Assembly: GCA_024743175.1 (NCBI GenBank)
Contig: JANSXA010000002.1
Span: 434,001-498,000, forward strand
Reading direction: 5' to 3'
Length of the DNA: 64,000 nucleotides
Source: Pseudomonadaceae bacterium
GTDB taxonomy: Bacteria; Pseudomonadota; Gammaproteobacteria; Pseudomonadales; Azotimanducaceae
Under the pieces are notes generated by a model, which worked only from the letters and a program-made list of their open reading frames with translations, did no database searches and was not told the DNA's origin. The position numbers were made by a program, and so were the translations under genes. Below are positions 39,255-49,119 of this stretch, one piece after another. The first letter of the stretch is position 1. Every line of letters begins with the position of its first letter.

Positions 39255-41759
39255 ATGTACACTTCACATTCAAACCCGGACGATGCTGTTGTTAAACTGT
39301 TGTCTGATGCTCAGGCAGGGATATTGCCCAGCAACGAAGACGCGCTTGCATTGGCTGATTTCGACAACACTCGAGCATTGGCAGACGTCGCGCAGGAGCT
39401 ACGCGACACCGGCTTTCACAATGTTGTCACCTACTCTAAGAAGGTATTCATACCGCTGACACATCTGTGTCGGGATGTCTGTCACTACTGCACCTTTGCG
39501 CAGGTGCCACGCAAACTCAAAGCGGCATATATGACCATCGATGAGGTGCTTGAGGTAGCGCGTCATGGCCTATCCATGGGTTGCAAAGAAGCCCTGTTCA
39601 CGCTGGGTGAAAAACCGGAACTGCGCTACAAAGCAGCACGGGAAGCCCTTGCTGAAATGGGCTATGCCAGCACTACCGAATACCTTAAAGCTGCCGCTGA
39701 AGCAGTTTTCAAGGAAACCGGTTTATTACCGCACCTGAATCCTGGCAACCTGAGCCCTGAAGAACTGGCGGACTTACGCAGCGTCTCGCCTTCTATGGGC
39801 ATCATGCTGGAATCCGCCTCCGACCGCCTGACTGAAAAAGGTATGCCCCACTACGGCAGCCCGGACAAAATTCCCGCGGTGCGACTGGAGACGTTACGCA
39901 ATGCCGGTATCGCCAGAGTGCCTTTCACCACCGGCATTTTAATTGGTATTGGCGAAACTCGACTGGAACGCATTGAAAGCCTGTTGGCTATTCGTGACAT
40001 TCACCAGGAATACGGCCACATCCAGGAAATCATTGTGCAGAACTTCCGCGCGAAAGCGGAGACCAAAATGGTAAATGCACCTGAACCAGACTTAAACGAA
40101 CTGTTGTGGACCATCGCTGTCACCAGAATCCTGTTCGGCGCGCATATGAGCATACAGGCGCCACCCAACCTGAGCCCAGGCGTGCTGCCACAAATTGTCC
40201 ATGCGGGCATCAATGATTGGGGCGGTGTTTCACCGGTCACACCAGATTTTGTAAACCCTGAAGCACCCTGGCCACATCTCGAAGACCTGACCCGGGAAAC
40301 TGCAGCGGCAGGTAAATATCTGACCGAACGCCTGACGGTTTACCCCAGTTATGCAATTGATCTGGACACCTGGGTTCATGAAGACCTGCACATCCGGGTT
40401 CTGGACATGATCGATACCGAGGGATTTCCGCGCATTGATGAGTGGTGCCCTGGGGATGTTGATATCAAACCACCCGTTGACGTCATGACCGCCATCATGG
40501 ATGCACCAGAACACGTATCCGCTGACATCAGGACAATCATCGACAATGTTAAAAGCGGCGAAGACCTCAGCGAAGCCGAAGTTGTCCGCCTGTTTCAGGC
40601 GAGAGGTGACGACTTCACTGCGGTGGTACAGGCTGCAGACGAGTTGCGCCGTCAGGTTTGTGGCAACACGGTCAGTTTTGTCGTTAACCGAAACATCAAT
40701 TACACCAACATCTGTTATTTCAAATGTCAGTTCTGCGCGTTCTCGAAAGGCAAATTGTCTGAAAATCTGCGCGGTCGGCCTTACGATCTGTCTGATGAAG
40801 AAATTACCCGACGTACCCAGGAAGCCTGGCACCGCGGCGCAACAGAAGTGTGTATGCAGGGAGGGATCCACCCGGAATACACCGGTGATACCTACGTCAA
40901 CCTACTACGCACGGTTAAAGCTGCGGTTCCACAAATGCATATTCACGCTTTTTCACCGCTGGAAGTCTGGCAGGGTGCAGCGACCATGGAGATGGAACTC
41001 GAACCCTACCTGCACATGCTGAAAGATGCTGGTCTGGACACGCTACCCGGCACAGCAGCTGAAATTCTTGATGACGAAGTACGTGCCGTTATCTGCGCTG
41101 ACAAAATCAATGCGGCGCAGTGGCTGCAGGTGATGGAAGCTGCACATAATGTCGGCTTCAACACAACTGCCACCATCATGTACGGCCACGTTGAAAAATC
41201 TTATCACTGGGCAAGACATTTAATCCGTATACGCGAGCTGCAGAAGCGCACCGGAGGATTCACTGAATTTGTGCCGCTGCCGTTTGTACATATGGAAGCG
41301 CCTATGTACCTGAAAGGCAAAGCCCGCAAGGGACCTACCTTCCGCGAAGCGGTTCTCATGCACTCGGTGGCAAGACTTACCCTGCACGGCCAGATCGACA
41401 ACATCCAGGCGAGCTGGGTGAAGATGGGGCACGAAGGTGTGAAAGCCTGCTTGAACGCGGGTTGTAACGACCTGGGCGGTACGTTGATGAACGAGTCCAT
41501 CAGCCGTGCTGCAGGTACTGAACATGGCCAGGAAACCTCATCCGAAGAAATGCGCCGAATAATCCGCACCCTGAACCGCAATCCCCGCCAGCGCCTGACC
41601 GCTTATGGTCCAGTCAGCGCTGAACGCGAACAGGCCGGTATCGCTGCGGGTGAGTTAACCGAGATCATCAATACACCAGCGAAAAAGTACGAGCGTAAAC
41701 GGCCTTCGTCGTCCCTGGTACGCAACGATCTGATTGCCGCTGTGGAGATCTCGAAGTAA
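39255..41759 (+). CDS. fbiC: Bifunctional FO synthase (CofG-CofH fusion)
   Basis: Two radical SAM motifs in one 834-aa ORF: CRDVCHYCTFA and CYFKCQFCAFS. Confidence 0.96.
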   Translation: MYTSHSNPDDAVVKLLSDAQAGILPSNEDALALADFDNTRALADVAQELRDTGFHNVVTYSKKVFIPLTHLCRDVCHYCTFAQVPRKLKAAYMTIDEVLEVARHGLSMGCKEALFTLGEKPELRYKAAREALAEMGYASTTEYLKAAAEAVFKETGLLPHLNPGNLSPEELADLRSVSPSMGIMLESASDRLTEKGMPHYGSPDKIPAVRLETLRNAGIARVPFTTGILIGIGETRLERIESLLAIRDIHQEYGHIQEIIVQNFRAKAETKMVNAPEPDLNELLWTIAVTRILFGAHMSIQAPPNLSPGVLPQIVHAGINDWGGVSPVTPDFVNPEAPWPHLEDLTRETAAAGKYLTERLTVYPSYAIDLDTWVHEDLHIRVLDMIDTEGFPRIDEWCPGDVDIKPPVDVMTAIMDAPEHVSADIRTIIDNVKSGEDLSEAEVVRLFQARGDDFTAVVQAADELRRQVCGNTVSFVVNRNINYTNICYFKCQFCAFSKGKLSENLRGRPYDLSDEEITRRTQEAWHRGATEVCMQGGIHPEYTGDTYVNLLRTVKAAVPQMHIHAFSPLEVWQGAATMEMELEPYLHMLKDAGLDTLPGTAAEILDDEVRAVICADKINAAQWLQVMEAAHNVGFNTTATIMYGHVEKSYHWARHLIRIRELQKRTGGFTEFVPLPFVHMEAPMYLKGKARKGPTFREAVLMHSVARLTLHGQIDNIQASWVKMGHEGVKACLNAGCNDLGGTLMNESISRAAGTEHGQETSSEEMRRIIRTLNRNPRQRLTAYGPVSAEREQAGIAAGELTEIINTPAKKYERKRPSSSLVRNDLIAAVEISK

Positions 41760-41777
41760 AACCGTTCAGGTAAAAAA

Positions 41778-41801
41778 GCCCGGGGGGGGTGACCCCCGGG
41801 C
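41778..41801 (-). terminator. Rho-independent terminator
   Basis: GCCCGGGGG...CCCCCGGGC, 9-bp stem; T-run when read on minus strand, placed just after the 41815..42009 small gene. Confidence 0.7.
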
Positions 41802-41814
41802 AAGGCGTAGAACA

Positions 41815-42009
41815 TCAGAATGTCCAGTGAGCGAACTGCATCGCCCGGACCCAGTCGTGAAACCATTGATGTCTACGCGGCTGTATCTCGACCAGCTCGA
41901 GCAATCCACCAGTGCCATGAATAACACGTAGTTCGTAATTCTGCTCCGGCTTACGCGGGCTGTGCGCCCGCTCCAGCTGCTCTGGCTCTAAAGCCTGTTG
42001 AGTACTCAT
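41815..42009 (-). CDS. Small conserved-looking hypothetical protein
   Basis: 64 aa MSTQQALEPEQLERAHSPRKPEQNYELRVIHGTGGLLELVEIQPRRHQWFHDWVRAMQFAHWTF; followed by terminator. Confidence 0.5.
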   Translation of the reverse strand: MSTQQALEPEQLERAHSPRKPEQNYELRVIHGTGGLLELVEIQPRRHQWFHDWVRAMQFAHWTF

Positions 42010-42054
42010 CATCTATCTCCTGAACAATTAAAATCTGTTTGTTGTGGATGCTTT

Positions 42055-43284
42055 TCATCCATTACTCACCTCCTGGCCTGGGGCCACCTGTGTTTGTCCG
42101 TTTTTTATTGCCGCCACCAGCGGCAATATGAGCCCGCCGAATATCACCAGGGTAATGACCGCCAACATGACAAGTGTGGTCTGCATACCCCAGATGTCAT
42201 GGCTGTACCCTACAAATGGCCCGGTCAGTACAAAGGCACCGCGAAAGCCAAAGCTGGCTAACGAGTTGGCTGTTGCACGGAACTCTCCCGGCACACGTCT
42301 GTTCAGCGCATCACGCAGCACCACCAGGCCAAACCCTCTGGCCAGGAAAAATGTAGCGCTGGCCATCAAGCCGCCAACCACCCCGAAAACTTCAAGACCG
42401 ATGTAGCCAACCGCCGGCGCCAGACCGATGAAGACCAACAACACCCTTGACCCCACCAGGTCTTCAAATCGATGAGCCCAGCGACCTGCAAATGCGGCGA
42501 GCAGCGTCAATCCGCCCCACAGCCAGCCGAAATGAGCCAGCTCCACACCCTGGGTTTCCCACAGCTTCTGCAGCAACCAGACCGCATAGAAAGTTGTCAG
42601 ACTCCAGATCGACAGCGCCAGAAACACCAGGCGCAACACAGCAGAATGAGTCGCCAGATAGCGAAGTATCCGACCCATGTTTGCCATATGGCCGCTGGAT
42701 TCCAGACGCTGACCTGGCGGTTCAACCAGTCTCAATACCAGCAATACCGGTAGCCATCCGACCAGCACCTGCAGGTAAACCAGTTCGTCGAAGCTGGCAA
42801 ACAACAACACCAACGTACACGCCAGACCAGCCAGTGCTTCGGAGAACGTTCGCGCACTGTAAAGTTTCCCGACCACCTGACGCTGCTCATCCTCGCTACG
42901 ACCCATCGCTACCTCTGTGTCGTACAACAACGCAAGGTCCGTCCCTGATATCAACGAGTGGCTGAGACCGAGCAGAACTTCAAAGATGGCAAGCGTCCAG
43001 AAACCATCAGCTACCAACAGTGCTGAATGACCCAACGCAGCAACTATTGCACCGGCGACCAGCGTATTCCTGCGGCCTAGAACATCCGCTAAGTATCCGG
43101 AAGGCACCTCGGTCAGCAGAACCACCAGGCCAAACAAAGCCTGCAGGGAAAACACTTCCTGCATGCTGAGCCCCTTGCTCTGAAAGAAAGGCACGGCTAC
43201 CGGGATAATCACCAGAAAGACCTGGAAGAAACCGAGCAATAGCGTGCGGTGCAGGTTCCTACTTAATTTTTCTTCGTACGTCAT
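42055..43284 (-). CDS. MFS transporter
   Basis: ~12 TM; LTEVPSGYLADVLGRRNTLVAGAIVAALGHSALL (MFS loop 2-3 motif). Confidence 0.9.
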   Translation of the reverse strand: MTYEEKLSRNLHRTLLLGFFQVFLVIIPVAVPFFQSKGLSMQEVFSLQALFGLVVLLTEVPSGYLADVLGRRNTLVAGAIVAALGHSALLVADGFWTLAIFEVLLGLSHSLISGTDLALLYDTEVAMGRSEDEQRQVVGKLYSARTFSEALAGLACTLVLLFASFDELVYLQVLVGWLPVLLVLRLVEPPGQRLESSGHMANMGRILRYLATHSAVLRLVFLALSIWSLTTFYAVWLLQKLWETQGVELAHFGWLWGGLTLLAAFAGRWAHRFEDLVGSRVLLVFIGLAPAVGYIGLEVFGVVGGLMASATFFLARGFGLVVLRDALNRRVPGEFRATANSLASFGFRGAFVLTGPFVGYSHDIWGMQTTLVMLAVITLVIFGGLILPLVAAIKNGQTQVAPGQEVSNG

Positions 43285-43341
43285 TTTTCTTCTCGCTCAC
43301 ATCCATGTGATCGTTATTTCAATTTCTATTGCCCCAGAACG

Positions 43342-43375
43342 AAAAAACCCCGAAGGCTTGCGGCTCTTCGGGGTT
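43342..43375 (-). terminator. Intrinsic terminator/attenuator upstream of MFS gene
   Basis: Perfect 10-bp stem AACCCCGAAG...CTTCGGGGTT followed by T-run on the minus strand. Confidence 0.75.
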
Positions 43376-43581
43376 CTAAATGTCTTAAAAGCGACAAATT
43401 CAACCGTCAGAGCCTCCCGGGTCATGGGCTACAAAGTCTTTAGCAACAATGATCGACATCGTTTCCACAGACACAGCCACACAACCGCGCAGGCAGATTG
43501 CCTGTGAGGTGGTTAGATATGTGTTGTGCCAAAGCGGGTTCATACGATGCCCAGGGTTGAATCTATATTTTCAGGGCGCGG

Positions 43582-43610
43582 ATAATGCGCCTCATACTTA
43601 CTGTTGTCAA
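43582..43610 (-). promoter_or_regulatory. Putative sigma70 promoter
   Basis: TTGACA-N17-CATTAT on the minus strand followed by a GC-rich CCGCGCC discriminator. Confidence 0.5.
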
Positions 43611-43678
43611 ACGAACTTTATCAATCTGTCGACATGACGTGATTTTTTGTGTCGAAATTCTTGTTTTAAACGCGACAG

Positions 43679-44059
43679 CTACAAGCCAAGCGCTTTGCGC
43701 TGCTCAGGTTCATACACAATAATTGTCGCCTGATTACCTTCCGTATCGACAAACTCAGACAACTCGCCTACCGTGGGAATGGTGTGACGATGACCAATCA
43801 GGCGACCTCCAGACTGCTCGATCAATTCAGCAGTGGCGTCAAGATTTTCAACCGCTATTGAACCATGAAAACCATTCCGGCCGGTGCCAAGGGGCTCAAG
43901 GCGCTGCTGCAAGGCGCCATGCAGGCCTGCGTCGTGTATCAGATAGAAATCCGGTGGACCCCAATCTTCAAAACGCCAGCCGAATACAGACTCGTAAAAT
44001 ATTTTTGCACGTTCAACATCATCAGCCTCAATCGCAAAGTGAGCGAGCTTGTTTAGCAT
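43679..44059 (-). CDS. VOC/glyoxalase family protein
   Basis: LNKLAHFAIEADDVERAKIFYESVFGWRFEDWGPPDFYLI. Confidence 0.9.
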   Translation of the reverse strand: MLNKLAHFAIEADDVERAKIFYESVFGWRFEDWGPPDFYLIHDAGLHGALQQRLEPLGTGRNGFHGSIAVENLDATAELIEQSGGRLIGHRHTIPTVGELSEFVDTEGNQATIIVYEPEQRKALGL

Positions 44060-44195
44060 AAATTACCCCGTCAGTCTTTCGAGAGGACCATTTCTACTCC
44101 TCTACGCAAACGTGTCAAGTGAACGCAAACGGGCGGTAACATTTTGCCCAGACAGCATGAACGTTTTGTTAGTGGAATAAGAAGTAGCGGCTGAC

Positions 44196-44393
44196 TCAGG
44201 CAGGTTCCGGCTCCATAAACAAACGCCAGCGCACTTCCGGGATAGGGAAATCCACAATGCGTGTTGCAGCACCCTGCTTGGTTGTGGTGCGCGCAAAGCC
44301 CCGTTCCCCATCGATGGAGACCACCAGATACAGGTGCTCATCAATATTGAACAGACGGCCTTCCAGCCTGGAGTCGAGCAAATCGTTAGCCAT
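44196..44393 (-). CDS. Small hypothetical protein
   Basis: 65 aa MANDLLDSRLEGRLFNIDEHLYLVVSIDGERGFARTTTKQGAATRIVDFPIPEVRWRLFMEPEPA; coding-like composition only. Confidence 0.4.
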   Translation of the reverse strand: MANDLLDSRLEGRLFNIDEHLYLVVSIDGERGFARTTTKQGAATRIVDFPIPEVRWRLFMEPEPA

Positions 44394-44501
44394 GGTAGGA
44401 TTATGTCACCAACTTTCAGCGAAAGGGGGCGACCCTACATAGTAATGACAATTTGAATATCATATGGCGCAAAATCACAAAACCGTGTCAAAAAATTAGC
44501 G

Positions 44502-44999
44502 TCAGGCTGTGTCGATCATAGTAATTGAGCGTAATCGAAACTCTTTGTCATCTGGCGCTTGCCAGGCAGCATCAGCCAGCGCAAAAATTTCGTCGGACAC
44601 CAGCATTTGGAATGTGTCTCCCTGCTCCAGATTACGCTTCTGCACCCGAGCCATACGCTCTTTGCGCGGGGCACCAAGAACCACTACCTGCAGATCAAGG
44701 CCGGCATCCTCTGCTCTGTTATAGACGTCGATTCGATCAGCCTGTTGCACCAGACCCAACTCCAGCACTGCGGTAATACCCACTGCGCTGCAATTGAGCG
44801 CAGTGGCCCAGATCTGCTCGATACACCGCTGCTTACGCTCATTATACCAGTGCATGAAATCAACCTCTGGTCGATCCGGCCGAAAGAGCACAACCATCCA
44901 CTCGTCCAGGTTCAAGTGCAATGCATTGTGTTGTTGAGACAATTGCCTGGCATAGGTCGACTTGCCTGCACCAACCGGACCTTCAATCAGATAGATCAC
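44502..44999 (-). CDS. P-loop AAA/kinase-like ATPase
   Basis: MIYLIEGPVGAGKSTYARQLSQQ Walker A; short nucleotide-kinase-like fold. Confidence 0.8.
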   Translation of the reverse strand: MIYLIEGPVGAGKSTYARQLSQQHNALHLNLDEWMVVLFRPDRPEVDFMHWYNERKQRCIEQIWATALNCSAVGITAVLELGLVQQADRIDVYNRAEDAGLDLQVVVLGAPRKERMARVQKRNLEQGDTFQMLVSDEIFALADAAWQAPDDKEFRLRSITMIDTA

Positions 45000-45081
45000 C
45001 TTTTCACCTGTGTTAAGCGGCCAGAGAAAGCCAACCTACACGTTTTGCATGTGTGATAGCAGTCTGCTAACTTGGTCTCTC

Positions 45082-46067
45082 TTATGCCGCTTCCCGCCGG
45101 CAGGCAAACCAGAATGACAGGTGCCCGAGAAGGCGCGACAACTGCTCACCTTCCACGCTGATCAGGGCTGATTCGGTCATCGTCCATTGCACGTCGCCGG
45201 TCAGCAAAACGGTCTCGCTATTCCTGGAAGCAGTAAATTCATAATCACCCCGCCGATAGGCTCGCACCGTGCGGGTTTGTGCATCTCCAATCAGCACAAT
45301 TTTTACGACTCCCACCTGATCGTTGATCACCTGCCCGCCTTCAAATGCGCTCAACGGCCAGGCGCGTTCGACACCACTCATACGCAGCCCAAATACCTGT
45401 TCTTTCTGCTTAAGCTGGCGATCAGCGGTAAGCGTTGGGGAACATCAGCTTGTTCGATTGATACAGCAAACCGGACGAGCCAAAAATAAGCGGCTTATTC
45501 CCGTCGGGCCGAGAGGTATCATATAAGATCCCTGAGCCACACAGCGTGCAATAAGCCAGGGCAACCGGCACACCACCCCAGACAACCTCTTCCAATCTTA
45601 TGGCATGCTTCACGCCCGGATAAATGAAGTCTTTAAATCCCGGGTCCAGACTTCCAAAAAGCGCGCTGAGGAAAACGTCAAAGCCTGCAAAGGGCTCAAT
45701 GCCTGGATTAGCCTGCAGCCACTGCATCCAACGCAACCAGTCATCCCCATAACGCTTTTTGGTTATACTCTGCAGCGTCTGCACCAGGTCATCACGCTGT
45801 GTTGGCCGGGCAAAACGCATGGCATGAATAAGCGCTGCTGCGATATCCGAATTACCGCGCCGTTTGATCCAACGCAGGGCACGGATCCGATTGTTTCCTG
45901 CACCATAGAGAATAAATCGGGAATTCAGGAGCGGATTATCAGTTAGCCCTGGAGGCAAGCTGCTGGTTTTTTTGAGCGTCTTTGTCGACAGCTGCGGCTG
46001 GTTTATTGGCGAGGCCTGCTCCAGTTGGCAACAGCATACACAGTAGTGCCGTTACAGTTTGTCGCAC
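45082..46067 (-). pseudogene. DUF3179-like protein gene with several lesions
   Basis: GVKHAIRLEEVVWGGVPVALAYCTLCGSGILYDT and FGSSGLLYQSNKLM are DUF3179 hallmarks. ORF breaks at TGA near 45422; C-terminal part continues in another frame (ADRQLKQKEQVFGLRMSGVERAWPLSAFEGGQVINDQVG...). Signal peptide at 46067 lies in a third frame across an A7 run. Confidence 0.65.
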
Positions 46068-46072
46068 GTGTT

Positions 46073-47920
46073 CTATCCGAACTGATAAGGCTCCAGATCT
46101 TTCTGTGCCTTCAGCCGGAACTTATGCCATTGGCCACCACCGTAATAGGCCAGGCTGCCCGGCTCTGCTTCACCATGGCCGTTGTAATAAGTGATACAGT
46201 CGCGCAGTGGCCGAGTCACCTGATCCGCCATGCGGCAGTGTTCTGCATATTCATCTTCAGGTGCCTGCTTTACGTCTACGGTTCGAGCCCCGTTGTCCCG
46301 CATAGTGGACAGCATCCACACAACATAATCCGCATGTTCTTCTATGGCATTGGTGAAATTGAAGCTGCCACCGCCACCCTGGGGACCGGAGATAATAAAC
46401 AGATTCGGAAAGCCTTTGCTGTGCAGGCCCAGAAAAGTTTTGGTGCCTTCGCTCTGCCATTTGTCCCGCAGGGATTTTCCGCCACGACCGACAATCATGT
46501 TGAAGGTTGATGTTGCCATCCACTGAAACCCGGTGGCGTAGATCAATACATCTAACGGATATTCAACACCGTCGTGGACCACGCCACGCTCGTTGATTTC
46601 ACTCACCCCTCTGGGTGCTGTGTCGACCAGGTGCACATGGGGCAGGTTAAACGCAGGCAGGTACTCATCATGGAATGTGGGTCGTTTGCAGCCATAGGGA
46701 TAGTAGGGTTTTAACGCCTCGGCAGTTTTTGGGTCCTGCACAATGGCATCCACCCTGGCCCGGATCTGCTCCATGATGCGGAAGTTGGTATCCAGCTGTT
46801 TCTGCACCAGCTCTTCCTGAGTCAGTTTACCGGCATGGGCTTTGCGCTCTTTATAATCATCTACTTTGCCCGCCAGGTAATCATCATTGGCTTTCAGCGC
46901 GGTACGCCCTTCCGCAATTCTGGCAAATCGCGCACGACGTTTCTTGGCCCAGTCCGGCTCGGTGGCCCAGATGCGGCGTTCTTCTTCGGTGGTTTCACGC
47001 TGGTCGCGCACGTCGATAGACGAGGGTGTGCGCTGGAAAACGAACAGCTCGCCAACCGTTTTAGCCAACTCAGGCACCGCCTGTACAGCGGTTGCGCCGG
47101 TGCCGATGATGCCCACCCGCTTGCCTTTAAGATCAATGTTGTAATTCCAACGAGACGTGTGGAACGAATCACCCTGAAACGTTTCCATACCCTCAATTCT
47201 TGCCAGCTTCGGCGTTGTCAGAATGCCGTTAGCCAGAATCACAAAGCGCGCGCGCATGTTGTCACCCCGATCGGTGTGCACACGCCAACGCGCCTCTTCT
47301 TCATGCCACTGGGTCTTCTCCACCGTAGTATGAAACAGACACTTATCGTAAAAGCCAAACTTCTCCGCCATGGACTGGCAGTACTCCATGATTTCGAAAC
47401 CGGCGGCAAATTTCATCGACGGCACGTAGCCCATTTCTTCAAGCAGCGGCAGATAACTGTAGGACTCAACATCACAGGCGATACCAGGGTATCGGTTCCA
47501 GTACCAGGTACCGCCTACGTCGCCGCCTTTTTCGCAAAAACGGACGTCGGTAAATCCAGCCTCGCGCAATTTGTACCAGAGCAACAAGCCGGCAAACCCG
47601 GCACCGACTACAAGAATTTCACATTCGTCGTTTAAAGCTTCTCGCTCGACAGGCTCCGCTGAATAGACGTCCTGCAGATAGCGGCTGAACTCGCCTTCCA
47701 TTTCCATATAATCCGCAGCGCCTGCACGTGCTTCTTTAAACGCTTTGTATTTGGCCTGCTCCTCGGCATCAAACACAGCGCCAGGCGGCGGTGGCGGCAG
47801 TGTTTTCAAGGATTCGTCGGCAACCGTCGAATAGCCCTGGCCGGATATCTTTTCCGTCGCCTTTGCGGCGCGTGTGTTGAATATTTTGAGACCCGTAGCG
47901 GGGTCAATGCGAATGGACAT
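46073..47920 (-). CDS. Flavin monooxygenase, Baeyer-Villiger type
   Basis: ILVVGAGFAGLLLWYKLREAGF, FQGDSFHTSRWNY (FxGxxxHxxxW), VGIIGTGATAVQAVPELA. Confidence 0.92.
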   Translation of the reverse strand: MSIRIDPATGLKIFNTRAAKATEKISGQGYSTVADESLKTLPPPPPGAVFDAEEQAKYKAFKEARAGAADYMEMEGEFSRYLQDVYSAEPVEREALNDECEILVVGAGFAGLLLWYKLREAGFTDVRFCEKGGDVGGTWYWNRYPGIACDVESYSYLPLLEEMGYVPSMKFAAGFEIMEYCQSMAEKFGFYDKCLFHTTVEKTQWHEEEARWRVHTDRGDNMRARFVILANGILTTPKLARIEGMETFQGDSFHTSRWNYNIDLKGKRVGIIGTGATAVQAVPELAKTVGELFVFQRTPSSIDVRDQRETTEEERRIWATEPDWAKKRRARFARIAEGRTALKANDDYLAGKVDDYKERKAHAGKLTQEELVQKQLDTNFRIMEQIRARVDAIVQDPKTAEALKPYYPYGCKRPTFHDEYLPAFNLPHVHLVDTAPRGVSEINERGVVHDGVEYPLDVLIYATGFQWMATSTFNMIVGRGGKSLRDKWQSEGTKTFLGLHSKGFPNLFIISGPQGGGGSFNFTNAIEEHADYVVWMLSTMRDNGARTVDVKQAPEDEYAEHCRMADQVTRPLRDCITYYNGHGEAEPGSLAYYGGGQWHKFRLKAQKDLEPYQFG

Positions 47921-48064
47921 AACTCTTCTCCCTTGCACCCCAGAGCGTATCTGAACACACGGCGGACATCGACCCCTGCTTGAGCGCACAACATGTTTGA
48001 TCAACAGCGACACACACACCTGAAACTCAGACAGATATACTCAACCCTTCTTCAAGCAGGGGAT

Positions 48065-48457
48065 ATGAAAACGATGAGCCATACAGATTTAGCAGAACAG
48101 TTATTCAGCGCCTTTCAAAACGCTGACGATGATGCCGCGCGCGCACTTTGCAGCCCGGATCTGAAAGCAATTCAGAACCACCGCCCGGCTATGGACCTGG
48201 AGGCACTGCTCGGATTTAACCAGGCGGTACAGCAGAAGGTGAAAGACTTCCATTACGCTGATGCCGTGCGGGCCGCGACAGCAGATGGGTTTGTTGAAGA
48301 ACACAGTGTCCGCGGCACGTTGCCGGATGGCAGCCCACTGCAGATTGCAGCCTGCGTTGTTGCCCAGGTCAAAGACGGTAAAATTACCGAGCTGCGCGAA
48401 TATCTGGATGGATCAAGCGCGCGAGGACTGATCAAAGCCCTCGCCGCTGACGGGTAA
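48065..48457 (+). CDS. SnoaL/NTF2-like protein
   Basis: MKTMSHTDLAEQLFSAFQNADDDAARALCSPDLKAIQNH...GKITELREYLDGSSA. Confidence 0.8.
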   Translation: MKTMSHTDLAEQLFSAFQNADDDAARALCSPDLKAIQNHRPAMDLEALLGFNQAVQQKVKDFHYADAVRAATADGFVEEHSVRGTLPDGSPLQIAACVVAQVKDGKITELREYLDGSSARGLIKALAADG

Positions 48458-48466
48458 CGTCAGAAA

Positions 48467-48997
48467 TCAGGAGGCGCTATAGCGATCAAGTGATTCCTGA
48501 ATCAGGCGCTTGGCATCCTCTACCCCGCCCCAACGCTCAACCTCGACCCATTTGCCATCTTCGAGGTCTTTGTAGTGCTCAAAGAAGTGTGCAATCTGGT
48601 CCAGAGTAATGCGAGGTAGATCGTGGATATCTTTAACGTTTTCATAACGTCGTGTCAGCCGGGTTGAAGGCACGGCAACAACTTTCTCATCACCGCCGGC
48701 TTCGTCTTTCATCATCAGCACACCTATAGGTCGACAATTGACCACGGCACCCGGGGTTATTGCGCGGGTATTGGCAACAAGCACATCAATAGGATCACCA
48801 TCATCCGACAAGGTGTGAGGTACAAAACCATAGTTGCCGGGGTAGCGCATGGAGGTATACAAAAACCGGTCGACCACCAGAGCGCCGGCGTCTTTGTCCA
48901 TCTCATACTTGATGGGTTCACCGCCAACCGGTACTTCGATAATGACGTTGATATCGTTTGGCGCGTCGTCGCCAACGGTGATCCGTTCCAGGTTCAT
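48467..48997 (-). CDS. ppa: Inorganic pyrophosphatase
   Basis: [44 protein letters not shown]. Confidence 0.96.
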   Translation of the reverse strand: MNLERITVGDDAPNDINVIIEVPVGGEPIKYEMDKDAGALVVDRFLYTSMRYPGNYGFVPHTLSDDGDPIDVLVANTRAITPGAVVNCRPIGVLMMKDEAGGDEKVVAVPSTRLTRRYENVKDIHDLPRITLDQIAHFFEHYKDLEDGKWVEVERWGGVEDAKRLIQESLDRYSAS

Positions 48998-49119
48998 GTA
49001 CTAACACCTCAGCTCTGGGCAAAAAGGCGGTAGTCTACCGTAGCCTTGGCCTTGCCGCGCCCTTTTGGTGTTAAGGAAACGTAAATTGGCGAGCGCTTTT
49101 TGGCCAGGGAGAAAAAACT

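Noticed and set aside
40230-40871. 213-aa minus ORF
   Set aside because: Antisense to fbiC radical SAM coding sequence; no recognisable motifs.
45960-45975. Programmed frameshift at A AAA AAC in the DUF3179 gene
   Set aside because: The slippery-like heptamer would give -1, but joining signal peptide to body needs +1 (or one A lost); other lesions also indicate decay.
46835-47635. 266-aa plus ORF
   Set aside because: Antisense to the flavin monooxygenase; composition follows codon bias of the real gene.
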